64,000 bases of DNA from positions 1 through 64,000 of the forward strand of contig NZ_FNFH01000003.1 of NCBI RefSeq assembly GCF_900100355.1, written 5' to 3'. Shown here piece after piece: positions 23,301 through 31,939 of the stretch (the first letter of the stretch is position 1; each line of letters starts with the position of its first letter). The DNA comes from Microbulbifer yueqingensis. Lineage in GTDB: Bacteria > Pseudomonadota > Gammaproteobacteria > Pseudomonadales > Cellvibrionaceae. The notes under the pieces are model-generated. The model was not told where the DNA came from, searched no databases, and saw nothing but the letters and a program-made list of their open reading frames with translations. The translations under genes were made by a program, and so were the position numbers.

Positions 23301-23902
23301 CAGAAGCCGCCTCCTTTTTCCAGCCAGGCCTGTTCGGCCGGCGTCGAGGCCCGCCCCAGGGCGGCGTTGCGGTGCGGGTAGCGGCCGAACTCCTCAATGA
23401 CCTCGCGGTGGGCCAGGGCATACTGGTAGAAGTTCTCCGCCTGCGCGGCGCCCTCGGCTCCGTCCAGGTGGCTCTTGCGCAGCCGGTCGAAGAACTCCAC
23501 TGAGCGCTGTTGCATCTCCAGGCTCTCATCATGTTCCAGGGGCATGCCCAGGAAGGCGCGCTGGTAAAGCCCCAGTTGCTCGTCGTCGCCACGCTCTATG
23601 ACTTCCAGCGCCACCTTGCGGGCCAGGGCGTCGCCGGCGAAGGCCCGGCGGGTATCCCGGTAAATGTTGCGGGTGAACTGGTCACACAGCAGCACCAGCG
23701 CCAGCTCACCGGCGAGGCTGGTGCGCCAGCCTTCCAGCTCGCCGCCCAGCGCCGCCTCGACGAGGTGACCGAAGTTCTCCTCGATTTGCTGGTCCAGCTC
23801 CTCCTGGGCGCTGAACCACAGCTGGCGGTGGGCGTCGTCCACCGGGGCATTCAGGCGGTCGCTGCCAAACCAGAATCGCAATATGTCGGCGGGCTGGGTC
23901 AT
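23300..23902 (-). CDS. DUF924 family protein
   Basis: 200 residues from ATG 23902 (GGAACCCCCT precedes it). The frame stays open upstream to 24334 but over a different plus-strand gene. DUF924 signatures are ILRFWFGSDRL at the start, LVLLCDQFTRNIYRDTRRAF in the middle, and FLGMPLEHDESLEMQQRSVE. All helical, cytoplasmic, function unknown. First gene of a two-gene operon with the LysE exporter. Confidence 0.9.
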   Translation of the reverse strand: MTQPADILRFWFGSDRLNAPVDDAHRQLWFSAQEELDQQIEENFGHLVEAALGGELEGWRTSLAGELALVLLCDQFTRNIYRDTRRAFAGDALARKVALEVIERGDDEQLGLYQRAFLGMPLEHDESLEMQQRSVEFFDRLRKSHLDGAEGAAQAENFYQYALAHREVIEEFGRYPHRNAALGRASTPAEQAWLEKGGGF

Positions 23903-23995
23903 AGGGGGTTCCTGAATTTTTTTCTGCGCCGGTGCATCCAGACGGCCTCCGGGCGGCATCCTATGGCTGAATACGGAAATTATACGGAGGCTGAC

Positions 23996-24283
23996 ATGGT
24001 AACCCGTGAGACAGGAAGTGTGAAAAAGGTTAAATTCTACGTCGTGCTGGTGGCATTTCTTGGTGCCGCGCCAGCCATGGCGGCGGAAATCGACCTCCCT
24101 ATCGCCAAGGTGCAGCAGGAGTTGAGCGAGAAAGCCGAACAGGCCGTTGCGCAGAAGCTCCGTGAGTGCAAGCAGGAGGTGCGCGAGGACGGGGACGTGC
24201 CCCGTTACCCGGTGCGGATCGCCGAGATGCACCACAGCATCGGCGGCCCGATCGTGGCAGGGATGAGTGCTGCCGCGCCCTGA
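23996..24283 (+). CDS. Small secreted protein, unknown function
   Basis: 95 residues from ATG 23996, with CGGAGG six bases upstream. The in-frame ATG 23963 lacks a ribosome site. A signal peptide ends at APAMA (about residue 29). The mature part is a charged helix with one Cys (KLRECKQEVREDG), then a short tail. It lies 68 bases before a membrane protein and an ECF sigma gene and may share their operon. Confidence 0.7.
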   Translation: MVTRETGSVKKVKFYVVLVAFLGAAPAMAAEIDLPIAKVQQELSEKAEQAVAQKLRECKQEVREDGDVPRYPVRIAEMHHSIGGPIVAGMSAAAP

Positions 24284-24351
24284 GAGGCTACGTCGGCGCC
24301 CCCGGGCGCGACATCGACAGCTAGCGCAGAACACTAGAGAGAGAGCAATAA

Positions 24352-25203
24352 ATGAGAGCGAGAAACCTGATATCCACGGCGGCCCTGGGCCTGGTGGCGG
24401 CGCTGGCCGCCGGCAGCGCCTGGGCCCAGGAAACCCCGGCAGAGGCCCCCGAGGCCCGCACTGAGCAGCCCCCGGCGCCCCCCGAACCGCCCACGCGGGA
24501 GTGGGAAGAGGAGGTCGAGGAAAAGGTCGAGAAACAGGTGCGCATCATCCGTGGAGAGGATGGCAAGCTGCGGATCAAGACCCGTGACGAGAACGGCCAG
24601 CGGTCCGAGGTCGAGGTGGACCTGGGCGAGGAATTCGGCGGGGCCCTGTCGCGCCGGATCTACGAGAAGCTGGAGAAGAAGGGCATCCTGGACGAATCGG
24701 GGCTGGTGGTCGAGGAGGCCATGGAGGGCGTGCCCGAAAACATCCGCATCGGCATTTCCCGGGAGGTTTCGCGGGATATTGCCAGGGACATGGGCACCCG
24801 TGACAGGCACCGCCATGCCCACCATGACGACGATGACGGTGACAACTTTGTCATTGCCGTGATTGCAATACTCTCGGTCTTCGGCACGCCGCTGCTGATC
24901 GTGTGGCTGGTGACCCGCAACAGCTACCGCAAGAAACAGCTGGTGATGGACAACATCAACCGCATGGTGGCCGAGGGACGCGATATTCCGCCAGAGTTGC
25001 TCGATGCCATGCAGGGCGAATCGCCCAGCAATGTGAAGGACAGGGGTTTCACCCTGATCGCGGTAGGCCTGGCGCTGTTCATCTGGCTCACGATTGCCAG
25101 TGGCGTCGGCGTGGGAAGCCTGGGCCTGATCCCGCTGTTTATCGGCATCGCCCGGTTTATCAACTGGAAGATGGAACACCAGGAAGGCAACCGGGCAGGC
25201 TAG
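24352..25203 (+). CDS. DUF6249-like membrane protein
   Basis: 283 residues. A signal peptide (MRARNLISTAALGLVAALAA...AWA) is followed by an acidic Pro/Glu-rich region and coiled-coil-like helix (EWEEEVEEKVEKQVRIIRGE), then a His/Asp run (RHRHAHHDDDDGD, residues 151-163) that could bind metal. Helix LSVFGTPLLIVWLVTRNSYR and two more helices near the end form the conserved DUF6249 part. The periplasmic, charged N-terminal half and adjacency to an ECF sigma gene suggest an envelope-sensing role. That is inference. Confidence 0.75.
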   Translation: MRARNLISTAALGLVAALAAGSAWAQETPAEAPEARTEQPPAPPEPPTREWEEEVEEKVEKQVRIIRGEDGKLRIKTRDENGQRSEVEVDLGEEFGGALSRRIYEKLEKKGILDESGLVVEEAMEGVPENIRIGISREVSRDIARDMGTRDRHRHAHHDDDDGDNFVIAVIAILSVFGTPLLIVWLVTRNSYRKKQLVMDNINRMVAEGRDIPPELLDAMQGESPSNVKDRGFTLIAVGLALFIWLTIASGVGVGSLGLIPLFIGIARFINWKMEHQEGNRAG

Positions 25204-25215
25204 GGACAGCGGTCT

Positions 25216-25770
25216 ATGGACCTCAATGACAAGGATCTAATCCGGCGTGTCGTCGACGACGGGGACCAGCGGGCGTATGCCCAGCTGGTCCGGCGCTATC
25301 AGTCACAGCTGCGTTTCTCGCTCCGCCAGCTGTGCGATGGTGACCAGGCCCTGGCCGACGACATGGCGCAGGAGGCCTTTATCAAGGCCTACAAGGCGCT
25401 GCCGGCGTTCCGCGGGGATGCGCGATTCAGCACCTGGCTGTACCGCATCGCCTACAATCTCGTCATGAGTTACCGACGCAAGAACGCGCCGGAGGTTGAC
25501 CAGGAGGCCGTGGACCGGGCCCAGGCCCAGGAGACGGTGGAAGAGGCCCAGCAGCTGGGAATGGCCCGGGACCTGGAGTCCGCCATGCAGGAACTCAGCG
25601 AGCCGCAGCGACAGGCCATTCACCTGTGCATGCACCGCGGCTTTTCACACGAGGAGGCGGCGAGTATCATGAAGCTGCCACTTGGTACGGTAAAGTCCCA
25701 CGTTAACCGCGCGCGGGCCAAATTGCAGACGCTGCTACAGGCGTGGCGCGAGGAGGTGGTCAGTGGATAA
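25216..25770 (+). CDS. ECF sigma factor
   Basis: 184 residues. Sigma region 2 is clear (LADDMAQEAFIKAYKALPAF, FSTWLYRIAYNLVMSYRRKN), then region 4 (ELSEPQRQAIHLCMHRGFSH, EEAASIMKLPLGTVKSHVNR). It directs RNA polymerase to a small regulon. It starts 12 bases after the DUF6249-like gene and overlaps the next by eight bases, so these three form one unit. No matching promoter motif was found by eye. Confidence 0.95.
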   Translation: MDLNDKDLIRRVVDDGDQRAYAQLVRRYQSQLRFSLRQLCDGDQALADDMAQEAFIKAYKALPAFRGDARFSTWLYRIAYNLVMSYRRKNAPEVDQEAVDRAQAQETVEEAQQLGMARDLESAMQELSEPQRQAIHLCMHRGFSHEEAASIMKLPLGTVKSHVNRARAKLQTLLQAWREEVVSG

Positions 25771-26149
25771 GTTTGAACATAGTGCCCGCGAGGGCGTACA
25801 GGGGTTTGGAACCTTGAGTGAAGCCCAGTTACGCAACAGTGACCCGGATTTCGATGCCTGGCTGGGTCAGCAGCTGCAGTTCAGCGAGCCCTACCTGGAC
25901 GACGACGGTTTCTGTGACCAGGTCATGGAGCGGCTGCCGGCCCCCACTGCGCGGTCAGAGCGCCGCGTGACCCGCACCCAGTACGCCGCGGTTGCAATGG
26001 CATCGACCATCGTGGCCTGGCAGTTTCCTTTCGGCGAAGTCCTGGCCGAGGCAGCGCGCCAGTCGATCAGCCTCTACAGCCTGGTGGGGATCGGTTTATT
26101 GTCTTCCCTGGCGGCCATGTTCGGCGGTATCGTCGCGGCGCGCCGCTAG
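25763..26149 (+). CDS. Putative membrane partner (anti-sigma candidate) of the ECF factor
   Basis: 128 residues from GTG 25763, overlapping the sigma gene. The N-terminal 65 residues are acidic and soluble (SDPDFDAWLGQQLQFSEPYL, DDDGFCDQVMERLPAP). Two hydrophobic helices follow (AAVAMASTIVAWQFPF; LVGIGLLSSLAAMFGGIVAA). It has no HxxxCxxC zinc motif. Position and topology suit an anti-sigma factor, but the sequence matches no anti-sigma domain that I know. Confidence 0.7.
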   Translation: MDKFEHSAREGVQGFGTLSEAQLRNSDPDFDAWLGQQLQFSEPYLDDDGFCDQVMERLPAPTARSERRVTRTQYAAVAMASTIVAWQFPFGEVLAEAARQSISLYSLVGIGLLSSLAAMFGGIVAARR

Positions 26150-26198
26150 TCCCAGCTTTCCCCGGGGCCTGTCCGGGCCCCGGCTTGCTCCCTCCTGC

Positions 26199-27089
26199 CT
26201 ACTGGGTTGCGACCTGCGGCAGCGCCCGCTGGCGCAGTTGCCAGCGCCGTATTCCCACGATGATTCCCCCGGAGACATACATCACCAGCGAATAGACTGC
26301 CGCCGGCACGGCCATGGCTGGGGCCTGCAGCAGGGTGGTGGCCACCAGTATGGCCATGGTGGAGTTCTGGATGCCGATTTCAATGGTGATGGAGGTGGCC
26401 TGGTCGGCGTTCAGGTGCGCGAGACGGGCGGTGAGGTAGCCCGCCACCACCATAGAGCCGTTCAGCAGCAGGGTGGCCGGGCCGCTGCTGCGTAACTGGC
26501 CGATAAAGCCCTCGCCCTGCTGGGCGATGATCACCACAATCAGGAATACCAGGAACAGGGCACCGAATAGGTTGATCTTGGGCTCCAGCCACCGGGCCAG
26601 GCGCAGCGCATGCGCCCGCAGTAGCATGCCCAGGCCCACCGGCAGCAGGGTGATCAGCATCAGGATCTTGATCATGCGCTCCGCGGGTATCGCCACTGCT
26701 GACTGGGTATCGGTGAAGGCTGCCAGTGCCAGGGCGGCAATCAGCGGTATGGTGAAGATCGTCAGTACGCTGCTGATGGCCGTGAGGCTGATGGACAGCG
26801 CGAGGTCGGCCCGGGCGAGGTAGGCGACCAGGTTGGAGGTGGTTCCTCCGGGGCAGGCCGCCAGCAGCACCAGGCCCACGGCCAGCGCCGGCGTTGGCAT
26901 CAACAGGAAGGCGATGGCAAAGCCCGCCAGGGGCAGCATCACCATCTGGCCGAAGGTGCCGAGGAAAGCGGCCCTGGGATAGCGCGCCACACGGGTGAAG
27001 TCGCCGGGTGTCAGTGCCAGCCCCATGCCAAACATGATGACAAACAGGCAGATGGGGAGGACAAGCTGGGAAAAGACGCTGCTGACCAT
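26199..27089 (-). CDS. Bile acid:sodium symporter (BASS) family transporter
   Basis: 296 residues with about nine helices. Family motifs include FGMGLALTPGDFTRVARYPR in helix 2, LLAACPGGTTSNLVAYLARA (the Gly-Gly-x-x-Ser-Asn sodium-site loop) and ITIEIGIQNSTMAILVATTL (the Glu-x-Gly-x-Gln-Asn-x-x-x-Ala crossover motif). It should import an organic anion with sodium. The substrate need not be a bile acid. Single gene. Confidence 0.93.
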   Translation of the reverse strand: MVSSVFSQLVLPICLFVIMFGMGLALTPGDFTRVARYPRAAFLGTFGQMVMLPLAGFAIAFLLMPTPALAVGLVLLAACPGGTTSNLVAYLARADLALSISLTAISSVLTIFTIPLIAALALAAFTDTQSAVAIPAERMIKILMLITLLPVGLGMLLRAHALRLARWLEPKINLFGALFLVFLIVVIIAQQGEGFIGQLRSSGPATLLLNGSMVVAGYLTARLAHLNADQATSITIEIGIQNSTMAILVATTLLQAPAMAVPAAVYSLVMYVSGGIIVGIRRWQLRQRALPQVATQ

Positions 27090-27239
27090 GGGGGCAGGCT
27101 CCTGAGCCGGGCTGGTTCAGTTGAGCCTAGTCGATTCCGGGCCGCGCGAGCGACCGCTGCCCGGGAGCGCTGCCGCCGGATACCTCCGGCTTGATCCTGG
27201 CGGCAGGCAGGGGAAGCAATGCCCCCCCGTCGCTGCGCC

Positions 27240-27716
27240 TCAGCGGGCCAGCCGGATCTCGCCGCTCTTGCGCACCCGGATGGAGGGCGGGAAGGTGCGT
27301 TGCAGGCCGAGTTTGGCCTCCAGGGTGTAGGGCACTGTGTCACCGCGCATCGACATCAGTTCAGCGGCGGCCATGAAGGAACCCATCAGGTTGGCGGAGG
27401 CGTCTACCACGATATCGTCACCTCCATAGGCGGGAATCCGCGGCAGGTCGCTGGCGGTGCCCGTCACTACCTTGTGGCCCGCCAGTTCCAGCGTGTAGTA
27501 GAGCCCCGCCAGTGACAGGGGTACCGAATTGGGGTTGTCCACGCGCAGGCGGATGCGGAAACGCAGGTCGCCGCCCCGGCTACTGGGCAGGGGCTCCAGG
27601 CCAGTGACCTGGACCGAGGGCTCCTCGAAGTCCGGGGTGAGCACGGTGCAGCCCTGGAACAGGGCCGCCATCATCAGTAACACAAGAATCCGGTTGAAGT
27701 TCTGCAGGATCTGCAC
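27240..27716 (-). CDS. LEA14-like (WHy domain) lipoprotein
   Basis: 158 residues. Type II signal peptide with lipobox LFQGC (Cys23). The rest is a single WHy/LEA type 2 beta-sandwich domain: FEEPSVQVTGLEPLP, RFRIRLRVDNPNSVPLSLAG (the Asn-Pro motif), LYYTLELAGHKVVTGTASDL. Such lipoproteins are linked to desiccation or stress in other bacteria; here the role is unproved. Confidence 0.85.
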   Translation of the reverse strand: MQILQNFNRILVLLMMAALFQGCTVLTPDFEEPSVQVTGLEPLPSSRGGDLRFRIRLRVDNPNSVPLSLAGLYYTLELAGHKVVTGTASDLPRIPAYGGDDIVVDASANLMGSFMAAAELMSMRGDTVPYTLEAKLGLQRTFPPSIRVRKSGEIRLAR

Positions 27717-27818
27717 GCAAATTTCCTCTGTTGGTGTCCGCGGGGGACGGTGTTGCCATCGCCGGTCCGTGGAATAATCCGCGGATGCGAATAATAAGCT
27801 TGTGAGGCGACGAGTCCC

Positions 27819-28988
27819 ATGAAGAAGTTTCTCATCCTGTTGACCCCCCTGGCGCTGCTTTTGTTCACAGGCTGGAACTGGCTGCTGTTACCGGCAGTGG
27901 AAAAGCATATGAACACCCGCACCGGGCAGCCCCTGCCACCGGTTTCTGCGCAGGCGCGCGAACTGCACGGTTCCCTGGTAGTGGGGGACCTGCATGCCGA
28001 CAGCTTCCTGTGGGCGCGAAACCTGTCCGAGCACGCCGGCTATGGCCACGTGGACCTGCCGCGCGGGCGGGAAGGTAACCTGGCAATCCAGGTGTTTACC
28101 GCTGTTACCAAGGCACCGCGGGGCCTGAACTACACCAGCAATGCCAGCGATGCGCCGGACAATATCACCCTGCTGGCAGTCGCACAGGCCTGGCCACCGC
28201 GAACCTGGGGAAGCCTGTTCGAGCGTGCGCTGTATCACGCCGACAGGGTCCACGACCTGCAGGCTGAGGTGCCCGACCAGGTGCAGGTGGTGCGCAGCGC
28301 CGCCGATCTTCGCCGGGTCCTGAGGGGCAGGGAAGAGGGCAGTCGCCAGCTGGCGGCCATTCTCGGCATTGAGGGGGCACACCCGCTCGAGGGCAGGTTG
28401 CAGAATATCGCCCGCCTTTACGATGCAGGTTACCGCGTGATGGGCCTGCAACATTTCTTCGACAACGCGCTCGGCGGCTCCTTGCACGGTCACAGTGCGG
28501 CGGGCCTGACCGACTTTGGCCGGGCGGCGGTACGGGAAATGGCGGCCCGCTCGATAGTGATCGATGTGGCACATTCGTCCGAGGCGGTGGTGCGCGAGGT
28601 GCTGGCGCTGGTGGACCGGCCGTTGATCGTTTCCCACACCGGGCTCAAGGGGATGTGTGATTCACCCCGTAATATCAGCGATAGCCTGATGAAAGCGATT
28701 GCTGCCGGTGGGGGGCTGGTCGGTATCGGCTACTGGGACGGAGCCGTCTGCGATCCCAGCCCGGAAAATATTGTGCGTACCATTCGCTACGCGATCGAAC
28801 TGCTGGGGGTGGCGCATGTCGCGCTGGGCTCCGATTACGACGGAACCGTAGAGGTCGCGTTTGATACCGGGGAGCTGGCGGTGCTCACGGCGGAAATGCT
28901 GCGCCAGGGCTTCAGTGAGTTCGAGATCCGCCGGGTGATGGGCGAAAACCTGCGGGACTTTTTCCTGGCGCAGCTCCCGGCGTCCTGA
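27819..28988 (+). CDS. Membrane dipeptidase (peptidase M19)
   Basis: 389 residues. The N-terminal hydrophobic segment (residues 4-25) acts as signal anchor. The M19 zinc sites are present: GDLHADSFLW (His-x-Asp, residues 55-64), GIEGAHPLEG (bridging Glu), DVAHSSEAVV and VSHTGLKGMCDSPRNIS. GSDYDGTVEV lies near the end. It cleaves dipeptides, probably in the periplasm. Divergent from the LEA14 lipoprotein gene, with about 100 bases between. Confidence 0.93.
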   Translation: MKKFLILLTPLALLLFTGWNWLLLPAVEKHMNTRTGQPLPPVSAQARELHGSLVVGDLHADSFLWARNLSEHAGYGHVDLPRGREGNLAIQVFTAVTKAPRGLNYTSNASDAPDNITLLAVAQAWPPRTWGSLFERALYHADRVHDLQAEVPDQVQVVRSAADLRRVLRGREEGSRQLAAILGIEGAHPLEGRLQNIARLYDAGYRVMGLQHFFDNALGGSLHGHSAAGLTDFGRAAVREMAARSIVIDVAHSSEAVVREVLALVDRPLIVSHTGLKGMCDSPRNISDSLMKAIAAGGGLVGIGYWDGAVCDPSPENIVRTIRYAIELLGVAHVALGSDYDGTVEVAFDTGELAVLTAEMLRQGFSEFEIRRVMGENLRDFFLAQLPAS

Positions 28989-29091
28989 GCCCGGTAACGT
29001 GTCAGGGTGGAAAGGGTCGATACTGGCGCCTTTGCCTCGTTTCGCACCCCTGATGCGGCAGGAAACTCCCGGCCTTCAGCTATAAACAAGG

Positions 29092-30117
29092 GTGGTCGAC
29101 GCAACTGGAGCTGCCTCCCCCGTGCTATCTGTCCTGTCCCAATTTCTACCGGCAGCGCCGTGGCGCCTCCCCTCCCTGGTACAGGACCAGGAAGGGAAGG
29201 GCAAGGAGGAGCCGGCGCTGGGCGAAAACCTGGAAGAAATAACCCCGGAAACCGTCTCGGAAGCAGCGGTGACGGTGGCTGATTCCCTGGACAAGGTCTG
29301 GGGCGATTTCCTCGATCACACGCCCTATCTGATCGCCAGTTTCATGGTCCTGTTCGTCACCTGGATTATTGTGCTGTGCGTGCGCCACTTTGGCGGGCGG
29401 ATCTTCCGTCGCTTTGCCTCGCGCAAATCGCTCCAGGACCTGATGGTGCGCCTGCTCTCTATTGCCATCTGGTTAGTGGGACTGCTGTTCGCGGCCATGG
29501 TCCTGTTCCCCGGGTTGACTCCTGCCCGGGCGCTAGGCGCGGTGGGTTTACTGTCGGTGGCGATAGGCCTGGCCTTCAAGGATATCTTCGAGAATTTCTT
29601 TGCCGGCATCCTGATCCTGTGGCGCTTTCCGTTCGAGGAGGGAGATGTAATCGAATGCGAGGGCGTCTGTGGCCGGGTGGAAGCGGTGGAGGTGCGTAAT
29701 ACCGCCATCCGGCGCGTCACCGGCGAACTGGTTGTGGTGCCAAACCTGTTCCTGTTCCAGAACCCATGCGAGATTCTGACAGACCGCATCAAAAGGCGCG
29801 TAACCATTACCGCCAGCATTGCTTACGGCGAGGATATCAGCAGCGCTGTGGAGGTAATGGAAGAGGCAATGACCTCCTGCAAGACGGTGCGGCAGGACGA
29901 TCCCATCCAGGTGTTTCCCGCCGGATTCGGCGAGAGCAGTATCGATATCGAGGTGACCTGGTGGACCGGCTCCACGCCTTTCGCCATCCGCCAGTCGACA
30001 GGGGAGGTGGTTACCGCAATCAAGAAGGCGCTGGACGAGGCCGGTATCGAGATTCCGTTCCCCTACCGGACGCTTACATTCAAGGAGCCTCTGCGCCTGC
30101 GGGAGGAAGTCGACTGA
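29092..30117 (+). CDS. MscS-family mechanosensitive channel
   Basis: 341 residues from GTG 29092 (weak ribosome site). Three membrane helices (residues 80-105, 120-145, 150-175) end in the pore helix GAVGLLSVAIGLAFKDIFEN followed by FFAGILILWRFPFEEGDVIE, the canonical MscS boundary. The beta domain has RNTAIRRVTGELVVVPNLF and a mixed C-terminal domain. It opens under membrane tension to release solutes. A likely signal peptide-like start is not evident. Confidence 0.92.
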   Translation: MVDATGAASPVLSVLSQFLPAAPWRLPSLVQDQEGKGKEEPALGENLEEITPETVSEAAVTVADSLDKVWGDFLDHTPYLIASFMVLFVTWIIVLCVRHFGGRIFRRFASRKSLQDLMVRLLSIAIWLVGLLFAAMVLFPGLTPARALGAVGLLSVAIGLAFKDIFENFFAGILILWRFPFEEGDVIECEGVCGRVEAVEVRNTAIRRVTGELVVVPNLFLFQNPCEILTDRIKRRVTITASIAYGEDISSAVEVMEEAMTSCKTVRQDDPIQVFPAGFGESSIDIEVTWWTGSTPFAIRQSTGEVVTAIKKALDEAGIEIPFPYRTLTFKEPLRLREEVD

Positions 30118-30174
30118 CCCAGGTTGCCGGTTTCCCAGCGAGGCTCCCAGCTCTGGAGACGTTTACACGCGGTT

Positions 30175-30396
30175 ATGCGAAAACTGATCAAGACCATTGT
30201 CGAGGACTACGGCTGGGTCCACCTGTCGCTCGGGCTATTGGGCAATGTGGGGTTCTTCGTGGGCAGCATTCTTTTCCTGCCACAACTGGAGCCCTACAAA
30301 GTTATCGGGGTCTGGTTGTTTATCGTCGGCTCCTTCCTGATGCTGATCGGTTCCCTGGGGCGGGCCCTGGTGGAGCTACTGGAAGACGACCAGTGA
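30175..30396 (+). CDS. YrhK-domain membrane protein
   Basis: 73 residues from ATG 30175; the frame is open back to 30124 but that ATG lacks a ribosome site. Two hydrophobic helices are joined by a tight turn: YGWVHLSLGLLGNVGFFVGS and IGVWLFIVGSFLMLIGSLGR. This matches the YrhK domain (PF14145). Function unknown. It starts 57 bases after the MscS gene and may be co-transcribed. Confidence 0.75.
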   Translation: MRKLIKTIVEDYGWVHLSLGLLGNVGFFVGSILFLPQLEPYKVIGVWLFIVGSFLMLIGSLGRALVELLEDDQ

Positions 30397-30435
30397 GAGG
30401 GCCCGCCGCCCGGGATTCGCAGCGGGCCCCAGGGG

Positions 30436-31065
30436 TCAGAGGGTGCTGTCCGGCTGGTTCTCCGGCCGCGCATCGATGAAAGCGGGAATCTCGTTGCAGG
30501 CCTGCATGATCCGGTGGATTGCCGGGTAGTCGGATATATCCATGCCGAAGCGGTCAGCGCTGTATATCTGCGGCATCAGGCAGCACTCGAACAGGCCGGG
30601 CTGCTCACCGGCGGCAAATGGGGCCGGCTCGAGTTGTTGCTCAAGCGCGCTGAAGCCCTCGTGTATCCAGTGCCGGATCCAGTCGGTTTTCTGCTCGTCC
30701 GAAAGCCCGTACTCCCCCTGCAGATAGCGCAACACACGGAGGTTCTGCAGCGGCTGGATATCGCTGGCAACGCTGTAGGCGAGCGCGCGGACGCGGGCAC
30801 GCTGTAGTGGATCCGATGGCAGCAGCGCCGGCTCCGGGTGGGTTTCGTCCAGCCACTCCAGGATTGCCAGGGACTGTGTCAGCACCTGGTCGCCATCCAC
30901 CAGTGCGGGCACCAGTCCCTGCGGGTTGAGTTTGCGGTAATGGTCCTCGCGCTGCTCACTCTTGAGCAGGTTTACCGCGTGATAGTCGTACTGCAGGCCT
31001 TTGAGGTTCAACCCGATACGCACGCGGTAGCTGGCTGAGGAGCGAAAATAACCGTGTAATTCCAT
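30436..31065 (-). CDS. maiA: Maleylacetoacetate isomerase (zeta-class GST)
   Basis: 209 residues, the usual length. The glutathione site SSASYRVRIGLNLKGL (residues 9-24) has the zeta-class Ser-Ser-x-Ser motif. NPQGLVPALVDGD and QSLAILEWLDETHP complete the thioredoxin half, and a helical half follows. It isomerises maleylacetoacetate to fumarylacetoacetate in tyrosine breakdown, using glutathione. The other tyrosine-catabolism genes (hmgA, fahA) are not in the window. Divergent from the MarR regulator. Confidence 0.9.
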   Translation of the reverse strand: MELHGYFRSSASYRVRIGLNLKGLQYDYHAVNLLKSEQREDHYRKLNPQGLVPALVDGDQVLTQSLAILEWLDETHPEPALLPSDPLQRARVRALAYSVASDIQPLQNLRVLRYLQGEYGLSDEQKTDWIRHWIHEGFSALEQQLEPAPFAAGEQPGLFECCLMPQIYSADRFGMDISDYPAIHRIMQACNEIPAFIDARPENQPDSTL

Positions 31066-31317
31066 AGACTGGGGTCCTTCGTCCGGCCCCGGAGCGATCG
31101 CTTCCGGGATATATTCTGAGTCGTTTGCCTGAGGCTATTTCAACATCTGTCACCTGCCCGTGCCAGTCGGCCTCCCGTTGGCGGCTGTCCCGCACCAGAG
31201 CATGGCCGTATAATGCCCGGCAGTTTTCCGGGGCGGGCGCCGTGGCCGCGGGGCATCATGGCCCGCATGGACAGGGAGTTGACGGCCGTTCCGGAGCCGC
31301 TACTTTATTCTGGCAGT

Positions 31318-31361
31318 AGCGGTTACAATTGAAACCAATATTGGTTACATTTGTAACCGCT
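31318..31361. promoter_or_regulatory. Nested palindromic operator upstream of MarR regulator
   Basis: Perfect 11-base arms AGCGGTTACAA (31318-31328) and TTGTAACCGCT (31351-31361) share their centre with an inner palindrome AACCAATATTGGTT (31333-31346). It can also be read as two 16-base half-symmetric boxes, GGTTACAATTGAAACC and GGTTACATTTGTAACC, 22 bases apart (two helical turns). It lies 27 bases before the MarR ATG. Confidence 0.82.
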
Positions 31362-31387
31362 ATGAATATAACGAGTGGATCAGTTGT

Positions 31388-31882
31388 ATGACAACCGAGA
31401 AGAGAGGGCCGGACGAAGCGGTGCGGGACGACCTGCAACTGGAGAGGTTCCTGCCTTACCGCCTTTCGGTGCTCTCAAACCGCGTGAGCAATGCCATCGC
31501 CCAGGCTTATGGCAGTCGCTTTGACCTGACGATTCCGGCCTGGCGGGTAATGGCCATACTGGGACGCTTCCCCGACCTGTCCGCAGCGGAGCTGGTGGAA
31601 CAGACCGCGATGGACAAGGTGGCTATCAGTCGCGCCGTCTCGGTTTTGCAGCGCAACGACTACATCACGCGCAGCGAGGACCCGGCGGACCGTCGGCGCC
31701 AGGTCCTGAATCTCTCGCCGCTCGGGCGGGAAGTCTACGAACGCATCGTGCCGCTCGCCCAGCAGTACGAAAACGACCTGATGAGCTCGCTCACCCCGGA
31801 GGAGCGGGCCCAGCTCGACAGCATTATCGAAAAACTGATGGACCGCGCGCAGGACTGGGCCGAGCGTGGCCTGATCGACTGA
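31388..31882 (+). CDS. MarR-family transcriptional regulator
   Basis: 164 residues. Winged-helix domain: LPYRLSVLSNRVSNAIAQAY, then IPAWRVMAILGRFPDLSAAE, recognition helix MDKVAISRAVSVLQRNDYIT, and wing SEDPADRRRQVLNLSPLGRE (the conserved Asp-x-Arg). It probably represses its own gene and the aromatic genes downstream, or the divergent maiA, through the palindrome at 31318-31361. The ligand is likely an aromatic acid by context. Confidence 0.93.
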   Translation: MTTEKRGPDEAVRDDLQLERFLPYRLSVLSNRVSNAIAQAYGSRFDLTIPAWRVMAILGRFPDLSAAELVEQTAMDKVAISRAVSVLQRNDYITRSEDPADRRRQVLNLSPLGREVYERIVPLAQQYENDLMSSLTPEERAQLDSIIEKLMDRAQDWAERGLID

Positions 31883-31939
31883 GTCCACCCGTCTACCAAA
31901 TTACACAGTTACACAGATAAGTACCCGAGGAGTACCCGC

